From Kineothrix sp. MB12-C1 (GTDB lineage Bacteria > Bacillota > Clostridia > Lachnospirales > Lachnospiraceae), in assembly GCF_030863805.1 (NCBI RefSeq), contig NZ_CP132957.1:3472001-3536000 (forward strand): a stretch of 64,000 nucleotides of DNA, written 5' to 3'. The notes beneath the pieces are model-generated. The model did no database searches. It saw nothing but the letters and a program-made list of their open reading frames with translations, and was not told the origin of the DNA. Of this stretch, positions 51,754 through 60,932 are shown piece by piece. Each line of letters begins with the position of its first letter. Within the stretch, counting starts at the first letter, position 1. The position numbers and the translations under genes are program-made.

Positions 51754-53535
51754 ATGGAGAAAAATATAATAAATAAATCATTCGATTTCGTAGTGGTAGG
51801 CGGTGGGATGTCCGGTGTCTGTGCTGCTATTGCTGCGGCGCGTAAAGGTGTAAGAACTGCACTTATTCACGACCGTCCGGTTCTGGGAGGAAATGCGAGC
51901 TCTGAAATAAGAATGCATATATGCGGCGCTGATAATCATATGGAAAGAGAAGATGCAAGAGAGACAGGGATATTAGAAGAAATTTTGTTGGAGAATAAAA
52001 GAAGAAATCCCAATATGGTTTATCCGATTTTTGACATGGTAATGTGGGAAAAGGTAAACTTCCAAGAAAATCTGACTGCTTTTCTGAATTGCCATATGCT
52101 CGATGTATACTGTAAAGAAAATAAAATCACATCGATTAAAGCCGTGCAAATGACTACGGAAAAGGAATTCCTCATAGAAGCGGAAATATTTATGGATGCT
52201 ACAGGGGACGGAACTTTAGGGGCTAAGGCCGGAGCAGATTTTGTGATAGGACGTGAGGCGGAAAGAGAATACGGGGAAACGTTAGCCCCTGCCGAGGGGG
52301 ATACTAAGGTGATGGGAAGCTCATTGATGTTCTCGGCAAGAGATATAGGGAGAGAGGTACTTTTTCATAGACCTGAGTGGGCACAAAGATACACAGAGGA
52401 AGATTTGAAGTATCGCGATCATGAAGAGATTTCTTCCGGATATTGGTGGAATGAGTTGGGCGGAGTTGAGTTCGATACAATATCTGATGCCGAATTAATC
52501 AAAGATGAGCTGTTAAAATCATTAGTCGGTATATGGGACCATATTAAAAACGGGGGAACTCATAATGCGGAATGTATGGAGCTCGATTGGATGGGATTTC
52601 TCCCGGCAAAAAGAGAAAGCCGCAGGTTGATTGGCGATTATATGCTATGCCAAAAAGATATAGAGGAAGGAAGAATCTTCTCGGATGCGGTAGCTTATGG
52701 TGGTTGGTCTATGGATTTACATACTTCGGACGGAATCCGTAATTCGGAAGAAGTCCCGACTGTATGGAATAAAGTTGAAAATATATATACGATTCCTTAT
52801 CGTTCATTATATTCCCGTAATATAAATAATTTATTTTTGGGAGGCCGAGCCATTAGCTGCACGCATGTGGCCTTTTCTTCCACTCGTGTTATGGGAACAT
52901 GTGCAGTGGCGGGGCAGGCAATAGGAACGGCGGCAGCATATGCTGTTAAGTATCATTTGCCGCTGAGAGAAGTAGGGGAATCGATACATGTGATACAACA
53001 GCAATTAATAAAAGATGATTGCTATATTCCGGGATTTGTGAATGAAGATAGTGAGGATTTGGCGAAGCGTGCAACGGTATTTGCCAATAGCAGTGAAGAA
53101 AAGTACATACCTGAGAATATTATCAATGGATATACAAGGAAAATAGGAGAAGAAAAAAATTGCTGGAGAGCTAAAGTTTGCCGGGAAGAAAAACCGATTA
53201 TCACTTTAAAATTAGAAGAGAAAGTGAATATCGGAGAAATAAGATTGATTTTTGATTCAAATCTATCTAGAGAAATTACGCCTTCCATTAATACAAAGGT
53301 GCTAGAGAGACAAGTGGTGGGAGCTCCCCCGGAATTAGTAAAGGAGTTCGAAATAACTTTATTCAGTGACAATGAAGTATGTGACAGAACAAAATATAGT
53401 ACAAAAGGACAGAGATTAAATATAGTAAAATATGATAATGAGAATATTTATGCAGATTCTGTTGCTATAAAAATAATTGATACCTTTGGAAGTGAATATG
53501 CGAATGTATTTGAGGTCCGCATTTATAATAAGTGA
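51754..53535 (+). CDS. FAD-dependent oxidoreductase with C-terminal beta-sandwich domain
   Basis: 593 residues. The FAD-binding Rossmann motif is DFVVVGGGMSGVCAAIAAARKG (read in part), followed by LGGNASSEIRMHICGA, which is typical of the FAD_oxidored family (PF12831). The second FAD region is NLFLGGRAISCTHVAFSSTRVMGTC and AVAGQAIGTAAAYA. From about residue 445 a beta-rich domain with discoidin-like features follows (ITLKLEEKVNIGEIRLIFDS). GAGAGGAAGG precedes the ATG at 51754. It lies in the sugar importer operon, so it probably oxidises an imported or surface-derived carbohydrate or glycoside. No reaction can be assigned. No signal peptide was seen. Confidence 0.85.
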   Translation: MEKNIINKSFDFVVVGGGMSGVCAAIAAARKGVRTALIHDRPVLGGNASSEIRMHICGADNHMEREDARETGILEEILLENKRRNPNMVYPIFDMVMWEKVNFQENLTAFLNCHMLDVYCKENKITSIKAVQMTTEKEFLIEAEIFMDATGDGTLGAKAGADFVIGREAEREYGETLAPAEGDTKVMGSSLMFSARDIGREVLFHRPEWAQRYTEEDLKYRDHEEISSGYWWNELGGVEFDTISDAELIKDELLKSLVGIWDHIKNGGTHNAECMELDWMGFLPAKRESRRLIGDYMLCQKDIEEGRIFSDAVAYGGWSMDLHTSDGIRNSEEVPTVWNKVENIYTIPYRSLYSRNINNLFLGGRAISCTHVAFSSTRVMGTCAVAGQAIGTAAAYAVKYHLPLREVGESIHVIQQQLIKDDCYIPGFVNEDSEDLAKRATVFANSSEEKYIPENIINGYTRKIGEEKNCWRAKVCREEKPIITLKLEEKVNIGEIRLIFDSNLSREITPSINTKVLERQVVGAPPELVKEFEITLFSDNEVCDRTKYSTKGQRLNIVKYDNENIYADSVAIKIIDTFGSEYANVFEVRIYNK

Positions 53536-53574
53536 CCTGAAAATGATTTATAGTTGAAGAAGGAGAAAAGTGAG

Positions 53575-54876
53575 ATGTTTGTCGAAAAATCGAGAGAAAT
53601 ACCAATAGCCGATTATGTGGATGTACTTGTCCTTGGAGCAGGACCTGCGGGAGTTGCCGCAGCGATAACGGCAGGGAGACAAGGCGCTAAAACAATGCTT
53701 GTAGAGCAATTAGGGAATGTGGGTGGAATGTCTACCACAGGATTAATGAGCCATTGGACAGGGAATACGGAAGGTGGAATCTATGAAGAGATCTTAACCA
53801 AATCGGCTGATTTATCAGAAGATATCAAGGATGGAATCAATGGCTCGAAAAGACAGATTATCAATCCGGAGCGTTTGAAAACAGTATATCTGGAAATGTT
53901 AACAGAAGCGAATGTATTACTGCGCTTATACACTCTTGCCAGCGATGTAATTAAAGAAGAGGATCAAGTGAAAGGAGTAATTCTAGAGAGTAAATCGGGA
54001 CGAGAAGCGGTATTTGCTAAAGTAGTCATTGACTGTACCGGCGATGGCGATATCGCGGAAAAATCAGGGGCAGAGTTTATAAAAGGAAGAGAATCCGATG
54101 GGCTCATGCAACCGGTGACAATTATGTTTAAAATCGGAGGTGTGGATTACGAAAGAGCGGTTTTTCCGGGGTGTTTTGAAGATAATATTGAAATCCCAAA
54201 AGGTGAGATTCAAGAGCTGGGAAAAAGCAATTTGCCTTATCCGAGCGGACATGTACTTTTGTATAAGACATCTTTGCCGGGAATAGTGACGTGTAATATG
54301 ACAAACGTTATAGGGATCGATGGAACGGATGTGAGGGATTTGACAAGGGCGACTGTGATTTGCCGAAACCAGATGACATCTATTGTAGAATTTTTAAGAG
54401 AATTTGTACCCGGATATGAAAAGAGCTATATTATTTCTTCGGCGGATCTAATTGGAGTACGTGAAACGAGACATTTTAAAGGGGTGAGTACTATAACAGA
54501 AAACGATATAGAAAATGGGCGGATATTTGATGATTGGGTAGTGACAAGGGCTCATTTTAATTTTGACGTACATAATATTTCAGGAAGCGGGCTTGATGCC
54601 ACGGGTGCCCAGAACGAATTTAAACAGACAAAAGGGTATACAATACCATATGGTTGCTTTGTTCCTAAGGCTGTTGACGGATTATTGTTAGCGGGAAGAA
54701 ATATATCAGGAACTCATATGGCACATTCTAATTTTAGAGCAATGCCAATTTGTGCTAATATGGGGCAGGCAGTAGGAGTGGCAGCAGTCCTGGCTGTAAA
54801 TAAGGAAATTCAGGTAAGAGATGTAGATGTAAAGGAAATACAGCAGATTTTAATAGAACAGGGGGTAGAGGTTTAA
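53575..54876 (+). CDS. FAD-dependent oxidoreductase (FAD_oxidored family)
   Basis: 433 residues, with no extra C-terminal domain. VDVLVLGAGPAGVAAAITAG is the FAD Rossmann motif, followed by LGNVGGMSTTGLMSHW. VIDCTGDGDIAEKSGAEFIKG is the central motif and LLLAGRNISGTHMAHSNFRAMP with GQAVGVAAVLAV the C-terminal FAD contacts. AAGGAG lies 9 nt before the ATG. It follows the first oxidoreductase by about 40 bp and the operon ends with a strong terminator. Two paralogous oxidoreductases in one importer operon suggest two steps of one catabolic route, or two subunits. Confidence 0.87.
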   Translation: MFVEKSREIPIADYVDVLVLGAGPAGVAAAITAGRQGAKTMLVEQLGNVGGMSTTGLMSHWTGNTEGGIYEEILTKSADLSEDIKDGINGSKRQIINPERLKTVYLEMLTEANVLLRLYTLASDVIKEEDQVKGVILESKSGREAVFAKVVIDCTGDGDIAEKSGAEFIKGRESDGLMQPVTIMFKIGGVDYERAVFPGCFEDNIEIPKGEIQELGKSNLPYPSGHVLLYKTSLPGIVTCNMTNVIGIDGTDVRDLTRATVICRNQMTSIVEFLREFVPGYEKSYIISSADLIGVRETRHFKGVSTITENDIENGRIFDDWVVTRAHFNFDVHNISGSGLDATGAQNEFKQTKGYTIPYGCFVPKAVDGLLLAGRNISGTHMAHSNFRAMPICANMGQAVGVAAVLAVNKEIQVRDVDVKEIQQILIEQGVEV

Positions 54877-54896
54877 TATATCACTTGTCAGTGAGT

Positions 54897-54937
54897 GGCA
54901 GTACTAAGTTTGTATAGAGACTTGGTACTGCCTTTTT
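54897..54937 (+). terminator. Terminator of the importer/oxidoreductase operon
   Basis: GGCAGTACTAAGT pairs with ACTTGGTACTGCC (one wobble), followed by five T. Confidence 0.9.
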
Positions 54938-55485
54938 AATAAACAATTTTTAATGATAAATTTGGAAGAGCGAAAAACTATAAAATGGGAAACAATATTT
55001 TTGATGAATCAATTTATCATTTACAGAAAAGGAGAACTTTAGGGGGCGATTATAGCGAAAATAGCGAAGGAAGCATTCACTGATACTTTATTAGTTTTAC
55101 TCTTTAGTATTCTTTGGAGCATATGCCTTATAATGGGAGAAGTTTGTGTTATAAAGAATAGGATTTGTGTGAATAAGAAAGTGTATTAATAAAAATAATA
55201 TCAAATTAAAATGAAGCAATTGTAAGAGGATAACAAAAAGAATGTTAAAAAATTTAACAAAAGAATGTTAAATTATTAATTTAATTGATTTATGGAATTA
55301 ATTGAATTATAATTATTATATAAATAAAAAATATTTTTTCATACAAATCTATAAAACGAGGGTCGGTGAAATATTTATTTCCCGACTTTTACATATATTT
55401 GTGCGAAGGATGCCTTTGTTGTATTTTGCACTCATGTGCAAAGCAGTAGAGAAGATTGAGTGAATACCACGAAAGGAGGGCACGG
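54938..55485 (+). other. AT-rich intergenic region before the CheY-like gene
   Basis: About 550 bp without a recognised gene. AAAGAATGTTAAA occurs twice in 30 bp near 55237-55272. GTCGG/CCGAC around GAAATATTTATTT at about 55363-55387, followed by TTTTA, could be a weak terminator. No riboswitch family was recognised. Confidence 0.45.
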
Positions 55486-55839
55486 ATGAAACGAGTATTA
55501 ATAGCAGATGATACTATGTTTATGAGATATATATTGAAAGACATGTTAGTGGAAAATGGTTTTGAAGTAGTGGGAGAAGCAGTAGATGGAGAAGATGCTA
55601 TATTTAAATATAAGGAATTAAAGCCGGATATTGTTACTATGGATATTACAATGCCGAATGTGAGCGGGATTAAGGCATTACAGGAAATTGTGAATTTTGA
55701 TAATAGGGCGAAAGTTGTTATGATATCATCGATGGGACAGAAGGAGTTAGTAAGTCAGGCAATTATAAGCGGAGCGAAGTCATTTATCATTAAGCCCTTT
55801 AAGGTAGAGCATGTTGTAAAAATATTGAATCAGTTGTAA
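55486..55839 (+). CDS. CheY-like single-domain response regulator
   Basis: A 117-residue receiver domain with no output domain. VLIADDTMFMRYIL holds the acidic pair, DIVTMDITMPN the phospho-Asp, MISSMGQ the Ser/Thr switch and FIIKPFK the Lys. AAAGGAGG precedes the ATG at 55486; an upstream in-frame start at 55456 would be inferior. It is most like the CheY of clostridial chemotaxis, but no che or flagellar gene is nearby. It is a single-gene unit ending in the terminator at 55901-55931. Confidence 0.9.
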   Translation: MKRVLIADDTMFMRYILKDMLVENGFEVVGEAVDGEDAIFKYKELKPDIVTMDITMPNVSGIKALQEIVNFDNRAKVVMISSMGQKELVSQAIISGAKSFIIKPFKVEHVVKILNQL

Positions 55840-55900
55840 TAATAAGTATAAATACAATAAAAGTCTTATAATTCGACATTAGTTTGTTTTATGAGGAACT

Positions 55901-55931
55901 ACCCACTTGACAAAACAAGTGGGTTTGTTTT
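55901..55931 (+). terminator. Terminator after the CheY-like gene
   Basis: ACCCACTTG and CAAGTGGGT form a perfect 9-bp stem around ACAAAA, followed by a T-rich run. Its position shows that tcdA must start downstream of it. Confidence 0.88.
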
Positions 55932-55983
55932 AATCTTAAAGCCGACTAAGAATATCGTAATAATAGAGAAAGTAGAAAGTACA

Positions 55984-56757
55984 ATGTTAAATCAATTTTC
56001 AAGAACACAATTATTGATGGGCGAAGAAGCGATGAACAGGCTGCAGGCGGCCAGGGTCGCAGTGTTTGGAATCGGCGGAGTAGGCGGCAATGCAGTGGAA
56101 GCATTAGTTAGAAGCGGAGTAAAGCGCTTTGACCTGATAGATGATGATAAAGTATGCCTTACCAATTTGAACAGGCAGTTGATCGCAACGTATAAAACAA
56201 TAGGAAAATATAAAGTGGATGTAATGAAGGAGAGAATATTGGAGATTAATCCGAAAGCAGAGGTCAACGTACACCCATGCTTTTACCTCCCCTCAAATGC
56301 ATCCGATTTTGACTTTTCATCCTATTCTTATGTTATCGATGCTATCGATACGGTAACGGCTAAGCTGGACTTGGTAGAACGAGCCAGAGAAGCAGGTGTA
56401 CCGATTATTAGTGCTATGGGAGCCGGTAATAAACTGGACCCGACTAAATTCGAAGTGGATGATATTTACCATACATCAATATGCCCTCTCGCCAGAGTGA
56501 TGCGAAGAGAGTTGAAAAAGAGAGGAATCGATCGGTTAAAAGTGGTATACTCGAAAGAAAAACCGATAAGGCCGATAGAGGATATGTCTATTAGTTGTAG
56601 GACACAATGTATCTGCCCTCCCGGAGCTACACATAAGTGTACGGAGAGAAGGGACATTCCGGGAAGTGTTGCCTTTGTGCCGTCGGTGGTCGGACTGATT
56701 ATTGCCGGAGAGGTAATTAAAGATATAGGGATGCCTATGGAGAACAAAGAAGCATGA
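55984..56757 (+). CDS. tcdA: tRNA threonylcarbamoyladenosine dehydratase TcdA
   Basis: A 257-residue E1-like enzyme that cyclises t6A37 of ANN-decoding tRNAs using ATP. It has QFSRTQLLMGEEAMNRL, the nucleotide loop VAVFGIGGVGGNAVEAL, the Asp/Arg region IDDDKVCLTNLNRQ, and the C-terminal FVPSVVGLIIAGEVI. The Cys motif CICPPG fits the TcdA group, as does the catalytic Cys in CRTQCIC. The start is taken at 55984; ATG codons upstream would overlap the terminator. The ribosome binding site is weak (AGAAAG). The stop overlaps the next gene by 4 bp. Confidence 0.92.
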   Translation: MLNQFSRTQLLMGEEAMNRLQAARVAVFGIGGVGGNAVEALVRSGVKRFDLIDDDKVCLTNLNRQLIATYKTIGKYKVDVMKERILEINPKAEVNVHPCFYLPSNASDFDFSSYSYVIDAIDTVTAKLDLVERAREAGVPIISAMGAGNKLDPTKFEVDDIYHTSICPLARVMRRELKKRGIDRLKVVYSKEKPIRPIEDMSISCRTQCICPPGATHKCTERRDIPGSVAFVPSVVGLIIAGEVIKDIGMPMENKEA

Positions 56758-57923
56758 AACAGAGTATAGATATTGCAATAGAAGAATTAGAAGAGTTAAA
56801 TCCTCAGGATTATGTGCTTGTAGACGTCAGGGATGAGGTAGCCTTCGGACATGGATACATTCCCGGAGCACTTAATATTATTATGAGTAGAATTGAGGCA
56901 GGGGATTATGAACTGCCAAAGGATAGAAAAATTATTCTTTATTGTGCTAAAGGTCTGATTAGCGCGGATGCTGCGGGTCTGTTAAATGCCAGAGGATTCG
57001 AGGCATATAATCTGAAAAGTGGTTATGGTGCGTGGCTTCTATCTGCCTTCGAGAAAGAGGAAGGCGGGGAGGCTTCGAAAATATCCCGATGTGAAGAGAT
57101 TGAAAAAAGTATTCGGAAGAAATTTCACAAAGCATTATTTTCCCGTTTTGCCAAAGCGATTACGACTTATGAGCTCGTGCAGGAAGGTGATAAAATTGCA
57201 GTCTGTATATCCGGCGGAAAAGATTCCATCTTGATGGCGAAGCTTTTTCAAGAATTACAACGCCATAATAAGTTTCCTTTTGAACTCGTATTTTTGGTTA
57301 TGGATCCGGGATACAACGAAACAAATCGCAAGGTAATTGAGAATAACGCGAAGCTTTTGAATATACCGATAACAGTTTTCGAGTCGAATATTTTTGAGGC
57401 TGTCTATGAAGTTGAGAAATCTCCTTGCTACCTTTGCGCCAGAATGCGCAGAGGGTATTTGTATAGCAAAGCGAAGGAGCTTGGCTGTAATAAAATCGCA
57501 TTGGGGCATCACTATGATGATGTGATAGAGACGATACTTATGGGAATGCTGTATGGCGCTCAGGTACAGACAATGATGCCTAAGCTTCACAGCACTAATT
57601 TCGAAGGGATGGAACTGATACGTCCGATGTATTTGATTCGGGAAGATGATATCAAGCATTGGCGCGATTATAATCAGCTGCATTTTATCCAGTGTGCATG
57701 CCGTTTTACGGACGATTGCACAACGTGCCGAAGCGATGGAAGTATGGTTTCCAAGCGAATGGAGATTAAGGAGTTGATCAGCCAGCTTAAAAAGGTGAAT
57801 CCTTATGTGGAAGGAAATATTTTCAAAAGTGTGGAGAATGTGAATTTAAGCACAGTAATTGCGTACAAAGAAAATGGTGTTGTGCATAATTTTCTGGAAA
57901 ATTACAATGAGATAAAAGAATAA
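56754..57923 (+). CDS. Rhodanese - TtcA-like tRNA thiolase fusion
   Basis: 389 residues. Residues 1-110 form a rhodanese domain (YVLVDVRDEVAFGHGYIPGALNI, active Cys in ILYCAKGLISA). From about 150 a PP-loop ATPase of the TtcA/TilS class follows: VCISGGKDSILMAKLF, CYLCARMRRGYLY and ALGHHYDDVIETIL, and later Cys in QCACRFTDDCTTC. TtcA-type enzymes thiolate C32 of tRNA using a 4Fe-4S cluster. The built-in rhodanese could deliver persulfide sulfur. It overlaps tcdA by 4 bp, so the two tRNA-modification genes are coupled. Confidence 0.88.
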   Translation: MKQSIDIAIEELEELNPQDYVLVDVRDEVAFGHGYIPGALNIIMSRIEAGDYELPKDRKIILYCAKGLISADAAGLLNARGFEAYNLKSGYGAWLLSAFEKEEGGEASKISRCEEIEKSIRKKFHKALFSRFAKAITTYELVQEGDKIAVCISGGKDSILMAKLFQELQRHNKFPFELVFLVMDPGYNETNRKVIENNAKLLNIPITVFESNIFEAVYEVEKSPCYLCARMRRGYLYSKAKELGCNKIALGHHYDDVIETILMGMLYGAQVQTMMPKLHSTNFEGMELIRPMYLIREDDIKHWRDYNQLHFIQCACRFTDDCTTCRSDGSMVSKRMEIKELISQLKKVNPYVEGNIFKSVENVNLSTVIAYKENGVVHNFLENYNEIKE

Positions 57924-57960
57924 GAACTTAAAAATAGAAAATTGATATAGTGATATAAAG

Positions 57961-58081
57961 GTAACCATTCAGTAGTGAACAGTTACGATATAAGAAGGTC
58001 GGTTCAGGTGTTTGAGCTGTTTCCTAAAGGTTAGATTTTGGTCTGACTTTAGGGGACGGGTTTGCCTGAACCGATCTTTTT
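57961..58081 (+). ncRNA. Structured region: hairpin plus long terminator-like stem
   Basis: GTAAC...GTTAC (57961-57986) with TTCA/TGAA inside is a first hairpin. Then GGTCGGTTCAGG (from about 57998) pairs with CCTGAACCGATC (ending 58076), enclosing a second CCTAAAG/CTTTAGG stem, and a T6 run follows. It is at least a strong terminator for the TcdA operon. The inner stems make a small RNA possible. No promoter was identified. Confidence 0.5.
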
Positions 58082-58228
58082 TAAAATAATTTTTTTATCT
58101 ACACAACTTCTACAAATTTATTCTTTATACTCGCCTCATGAGAACAAAAGCAGGATGTTATGTGAGGTCTGCAGCTTGAGACCGCAAACAGTCGTTTGCA
58201 GGTTAATAAGAAAGGAATGGTTATTAAG

Positions 58229-60079
58229 ATGAAATCAGGTACAAGATCCAAAGTGCTGCGGATTGGCGGCATGACTTGTGTGAGTTGCCAGAACAAAATT
58301 GAAAAAAAATTACGAAATACTGCCGGTGTACAGTCTGCGTCCGTAAGTTATAACGCGGGAACTGCCGATGTCACATACGACACGGATATTATTTCTTTAA
58401 GAGACATTATTTCGGTTATTGAAAGGCTTGATTATGATGTATTGCCGGAGGTAGAGAAGAAATCATCAGGCCATAGCCGGACGGTAGGGCTTATTCTCGT
58501 TATTTTTTCCCTTTATATTTTCCTACAGCAATTCGGTCTGTTGAACCTACTCGTTCCCAGTCAGTTGGCGGAGGCAAATATGGGATATGGGATGATTTTT
58601 GTTATAGGTCTTATCACATCGGTACATTGTGTGGCAATGTGCGGCGGCATCAATCTGTCCCAATGTATTCCGCAGAGAGAGGAAGAGGAAGAAGGCGGTC
58701 GTTTTGCATTCTTAAGGCCGGCGTTTTTATATAATTTCGGACGCGTACTTTCTTATACTGTGGTAGGTTTTATCGTTGGAGCCTTAGGCTCGGTATTTAC
58801 TTTTTCCAATACGATGCAAGGTGCTTTGAAATTGGCAGCGGGTGTTTTCATGGTAATTATGGGAATAAACATGCTCGGTATATTTCCATGGCTTCGCAGA
58901 TTCAATCCTCGTATGCCCAAGGTATTCGCCGGTAAGATCAATGCGAAAAAGGGAAAAAGCAATAGTCCTCTTATTGTAGGTCTTTTGAACGGTTTAATGC
59001 CTTGCGGCCCCTTACAGGCTATGCAGATTTACGCACTTTCCACAGGGAATGCCTTCGCAGGAGCGATGTCTATGTTCCTGTTCAGTATGGGTACTGTACC
59101 TTTAATGTTCGGTTTAGGCGCAGTGGGAACAGCACTTGGTAAAAAGTTTACGAATAAAATCATGACTGCAGGAGCGGTATTGGTAGTAGTGCTCGGTCTA
59201 TCTATGTTTTCACAGGGTGTGAGTCTGGCGGGACTTTATCAACCTCTATCCTTTGCAGGGGGAATTCGCGCAGGAGCATCAGATGTGGTAAGTGAGACGA
59301 CGGCAGATGGAATCCAGACAGTAAACAGCACGCTTGCGCCCGGCAGATATCCCGATATTACGGTACAGGTAGGAATGCCGGTAAAATGGACGATCGATGC
59401 GCCGCAAGGCAGTATCAATGGATGTAATAATGAGATATTTATTAGAGAATACGATATTAACCATAAATTTACAGACGGAGAAAACATAATAGAATTCACC
59501 CCTGAAAAAACAGGAACCTTCCAATATAGCTGTTGGATGGGTATGATTCGAGGTTCTATTACTGTAGTGGAAGGCGATGCTTCGTCTTCAGAGCCAATTG
59601 CTGCCGACACGACGCCTCCGGCGCCTGAGCCAATCCCCTCGGGTTATATAATTCCTGTGGAAAATATAGAGATAGCAGAATTGGTGACGGATGAGTACGG
59701 CAATGAGGTGCAGGAGATTAATATTACCTTAACGGATGAAGGATTCACTCCGGCAGTTGCTGTTATTCAGTCAGGTATGAATGTGAAATGGAACATCGAT
59801 AATCAGTTGACAGATGAGCTAGGGACAGATGGAGTTATCGTTCCCACATATTATGCGCAGCTTGCTTTAGAAAAGGGGGAGAATTCCCTATATTTTGCTC
59901 CATTGTCAGATTTCCAATTTTATGATGGAAGCGATCGTTTCTTCGGATATATGAAAGTGGTAGATAGTTTGGAAACGATAGACTTGGAGGCAGTAAAGAC
60001 AGAAGTTTCCTCTCATGAGACGTTAATATATCCGCCGGAATACTTTACACAGACGGCGGGAGGCTCTTGTTGCCAGTAA
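58229..60079 (+). CDS. HMA - SafE/DsbD-like membrane domain - tandem cupredoxin protein
   Basis: About 616 residues in three parts. Residues 1-75 are an HMA metal-binding domain with GMTCVSC. Residues about 85-330 form a membrane domain of the sulfite exporter TauE/SafE (UreH-like) type, with ITSVHCVAMCGGINLSQC and NGLMPCGPLQAMQIYAL. Two cupredoxin-like domains follow (about 375-455 and 495-590): GMPVKWTIDAPQGSINGCN with YSCWMGMIRG, and GMNVKWNIDNQLT. The C-terminus is GGSCCQ. Such proteins are linked to copper handling in anaerobes. The start follows AAAGGA; an ATG at 58217 is too close to it. Followed by a 36-aa membrane peptide and a DUF2318 lipoprotein. Confidence 0.87.
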   Translation: MKSGTRSKVLRIGGMTCVSCQNKIEKKLRNTAGVQSASVSYNAGTADVTYDTDIISLRDIISVIERLDYDVLPEVEKKSSGHSRTVGLILVIFSLYIFLQQFGLLNLLVPSQLAEANMGYGMIFVIGLITSVHCVAMCGGINLSQCIPQREEEEEGGRFAFLRPAFLYNFGRVLSYTVVGFIVGALGSVFTFSNTMQGALKLAAGVFMVIMGINMLGIFPWLRRFNPRMPKVFAGKINAKKGKSNSPLIVGLLNGLMPCGPLQAMQIYALSTGNAFAGAMSMFLFSMGTVPLMFGLGAVGTALGKKFTNKIMTAGAVLVVVLGLSMFSQGVSLAGLYQPLSFAGGIRAGASDVVSETTADGIQTVNSTLAPGRYPDITVQVGMPVKWTIDAPQGSINGCNNEIFIREYDINHKFTDGENIIEFTPEKTGTFQYSCWMGMIRGSITVVEGDASSSEPIAADTTPPAPEPIPSGYIIPVENIEIAELVTDEYGNEVQEINITLTDEGFTPAVAVIQSGMNVKWNIDNQLTDELGTDGVIVPTYYAQLALEKGENSLYFAPLSDFQFYDGSDRFFGYMKVVDSLETIDLEAVKTEVSSHETLIYPPEYFTQTAGGSCCQ

Positions 60080-60151
60080 GATAGGTAGTGCATATAAGAG
60101 GACGAGAAGCGGTAAGTAGATTTGACTTATCTGCAGGAAGGAGTTGACGAT

Positions 60152-60262
60152 ATGAATTTGCTATTGAGTCATTGGCATTGTATTTTACCGGCAGCGGCAA
60201 TTATCGTTGGGATAGTTCTTATGGGCCGTAATAAAGGAAAAACAGAAGATAAGATGGATTAA
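60152..60262 (+). CDS. Small membrane peptide (36 aa) in the copper cluster
   Basis: ATG at 60152 with AGGAAGGAG about 9 nt upstream opens a frame of 36 residues. MNLLLSHWHC is followed by a hydrophobic helix ILPAAAIIVGIVLMG and a charged tail NKGKTEDKMD. The HWHC motif next to the membrane could bind metal. The strong ribosome binding site and the position between two metal-related genes argue that it is real. No family is recognised. Confidence 0.65.
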   Translation: MNLLLSHWHCILPAAAIIVGIVLMGRNKGKTEDKMD

Positions 60263-60314
60263 TAGTTAAGAGAAAATAGAAAGAGCATAAGGTAAAGAGC
60301 AGAAGGAGATAAAG

Positions 60315-60926
60315 ATGGTTTGGTTAAATAGAAAAATAGATATGGATTCTGGTGTAAGAGGTGAAAATAGCAATAATGGGAATAAGAAAGCAGGAAATAG
60401 ACGAAGGAAAGGTGTAGCGGGAATAGTTTTTGTTCTGTTGACTACACTTATGTTAACAGCATGTGGACAGAAAAATGCAGAGTCTTCTGCACCTGAAGGG
60501 GATGCCAAACAGTTGGAAACAGATGAAGGTTCATTACAAGGTACAGCAAATGCTGCAGCTTCCGGAGAGGATCTCGTTATTCCACTGGCAGAGGTTACAG
60601 AGGATGCTTCCTTTTACCCGATTGAAGTGGATGGAATCAGCATGGAAGTCATTGCAGTGAAGACACAGGACGGAAATATTCGTACGGCGTTCAATACTTG
60701 TCAGATATGTTACAGCTCCGGCAGAGGATATTATGAGCAGGATGGCGATAACTTAGTATGCCAGAACTGCGGCAATCGTTTCTCTATGGATCGTGTCGAA
60801 GTTGAAGCAGGCGGATGTAATCCATGGCCGATCTTCGCCGAAAATAAATCGGTAACGGAAGAATCTATTACAATCCCCTATAGCTTCTTACAGGAATCCG
60901 AGCAGATATTCGCTAATTGGAAATAA
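60315..60926 (+). CDS. DUF2318 metal-binding lipoprotein
   Basis: 203 residues. A 35-residue basic N-terminal region precedes the membrane segment GIVFVLLTTLMLTAC, with a LTAC lipobox. After an Ala/Glu-rich linker, the domain PIEVDGISMEVIAVKTQDG, FNTCQICYSSGRGYYEQDG and LVCQNCGNRFSMDRVEVEAGGCNPWP matches DUF2318, whose CxxC pairs are thought to bind metal. In several bacteria DUF2318 goes with iron or copper uptake components. AGAAGGAG precedes the ATG. Convergent with the HxlR gene. Confidence 0.87.
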   Translation: MVWLNRKIDMDSGVRGENSNNGNKKAGNRRRKGVAGIVFVLLTTLMLTACGQKNAESSAPEGDAKQLETDEGSLQGTANAAASGEDLVIPLAEVTEDASFYPIEVDGISMEVIAVKTQDGNIRTAFNTCQICYSSGRGYYEQDGDNLVCQNCGNRFSMDRVEVEAGGCNPWPIFAENKSVTEESITIPYSFLQESEQIFANWK

Positions 60927-60932
60927 TAAGAA

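Noticed and set aside
55360-55480. Cyclic di-GMP riboswitch before the CheY-like gene
   Set aside because: The hairpin there lacks the conserved GGTCACGCACAGGG and AACC elements of the class I aptamer.
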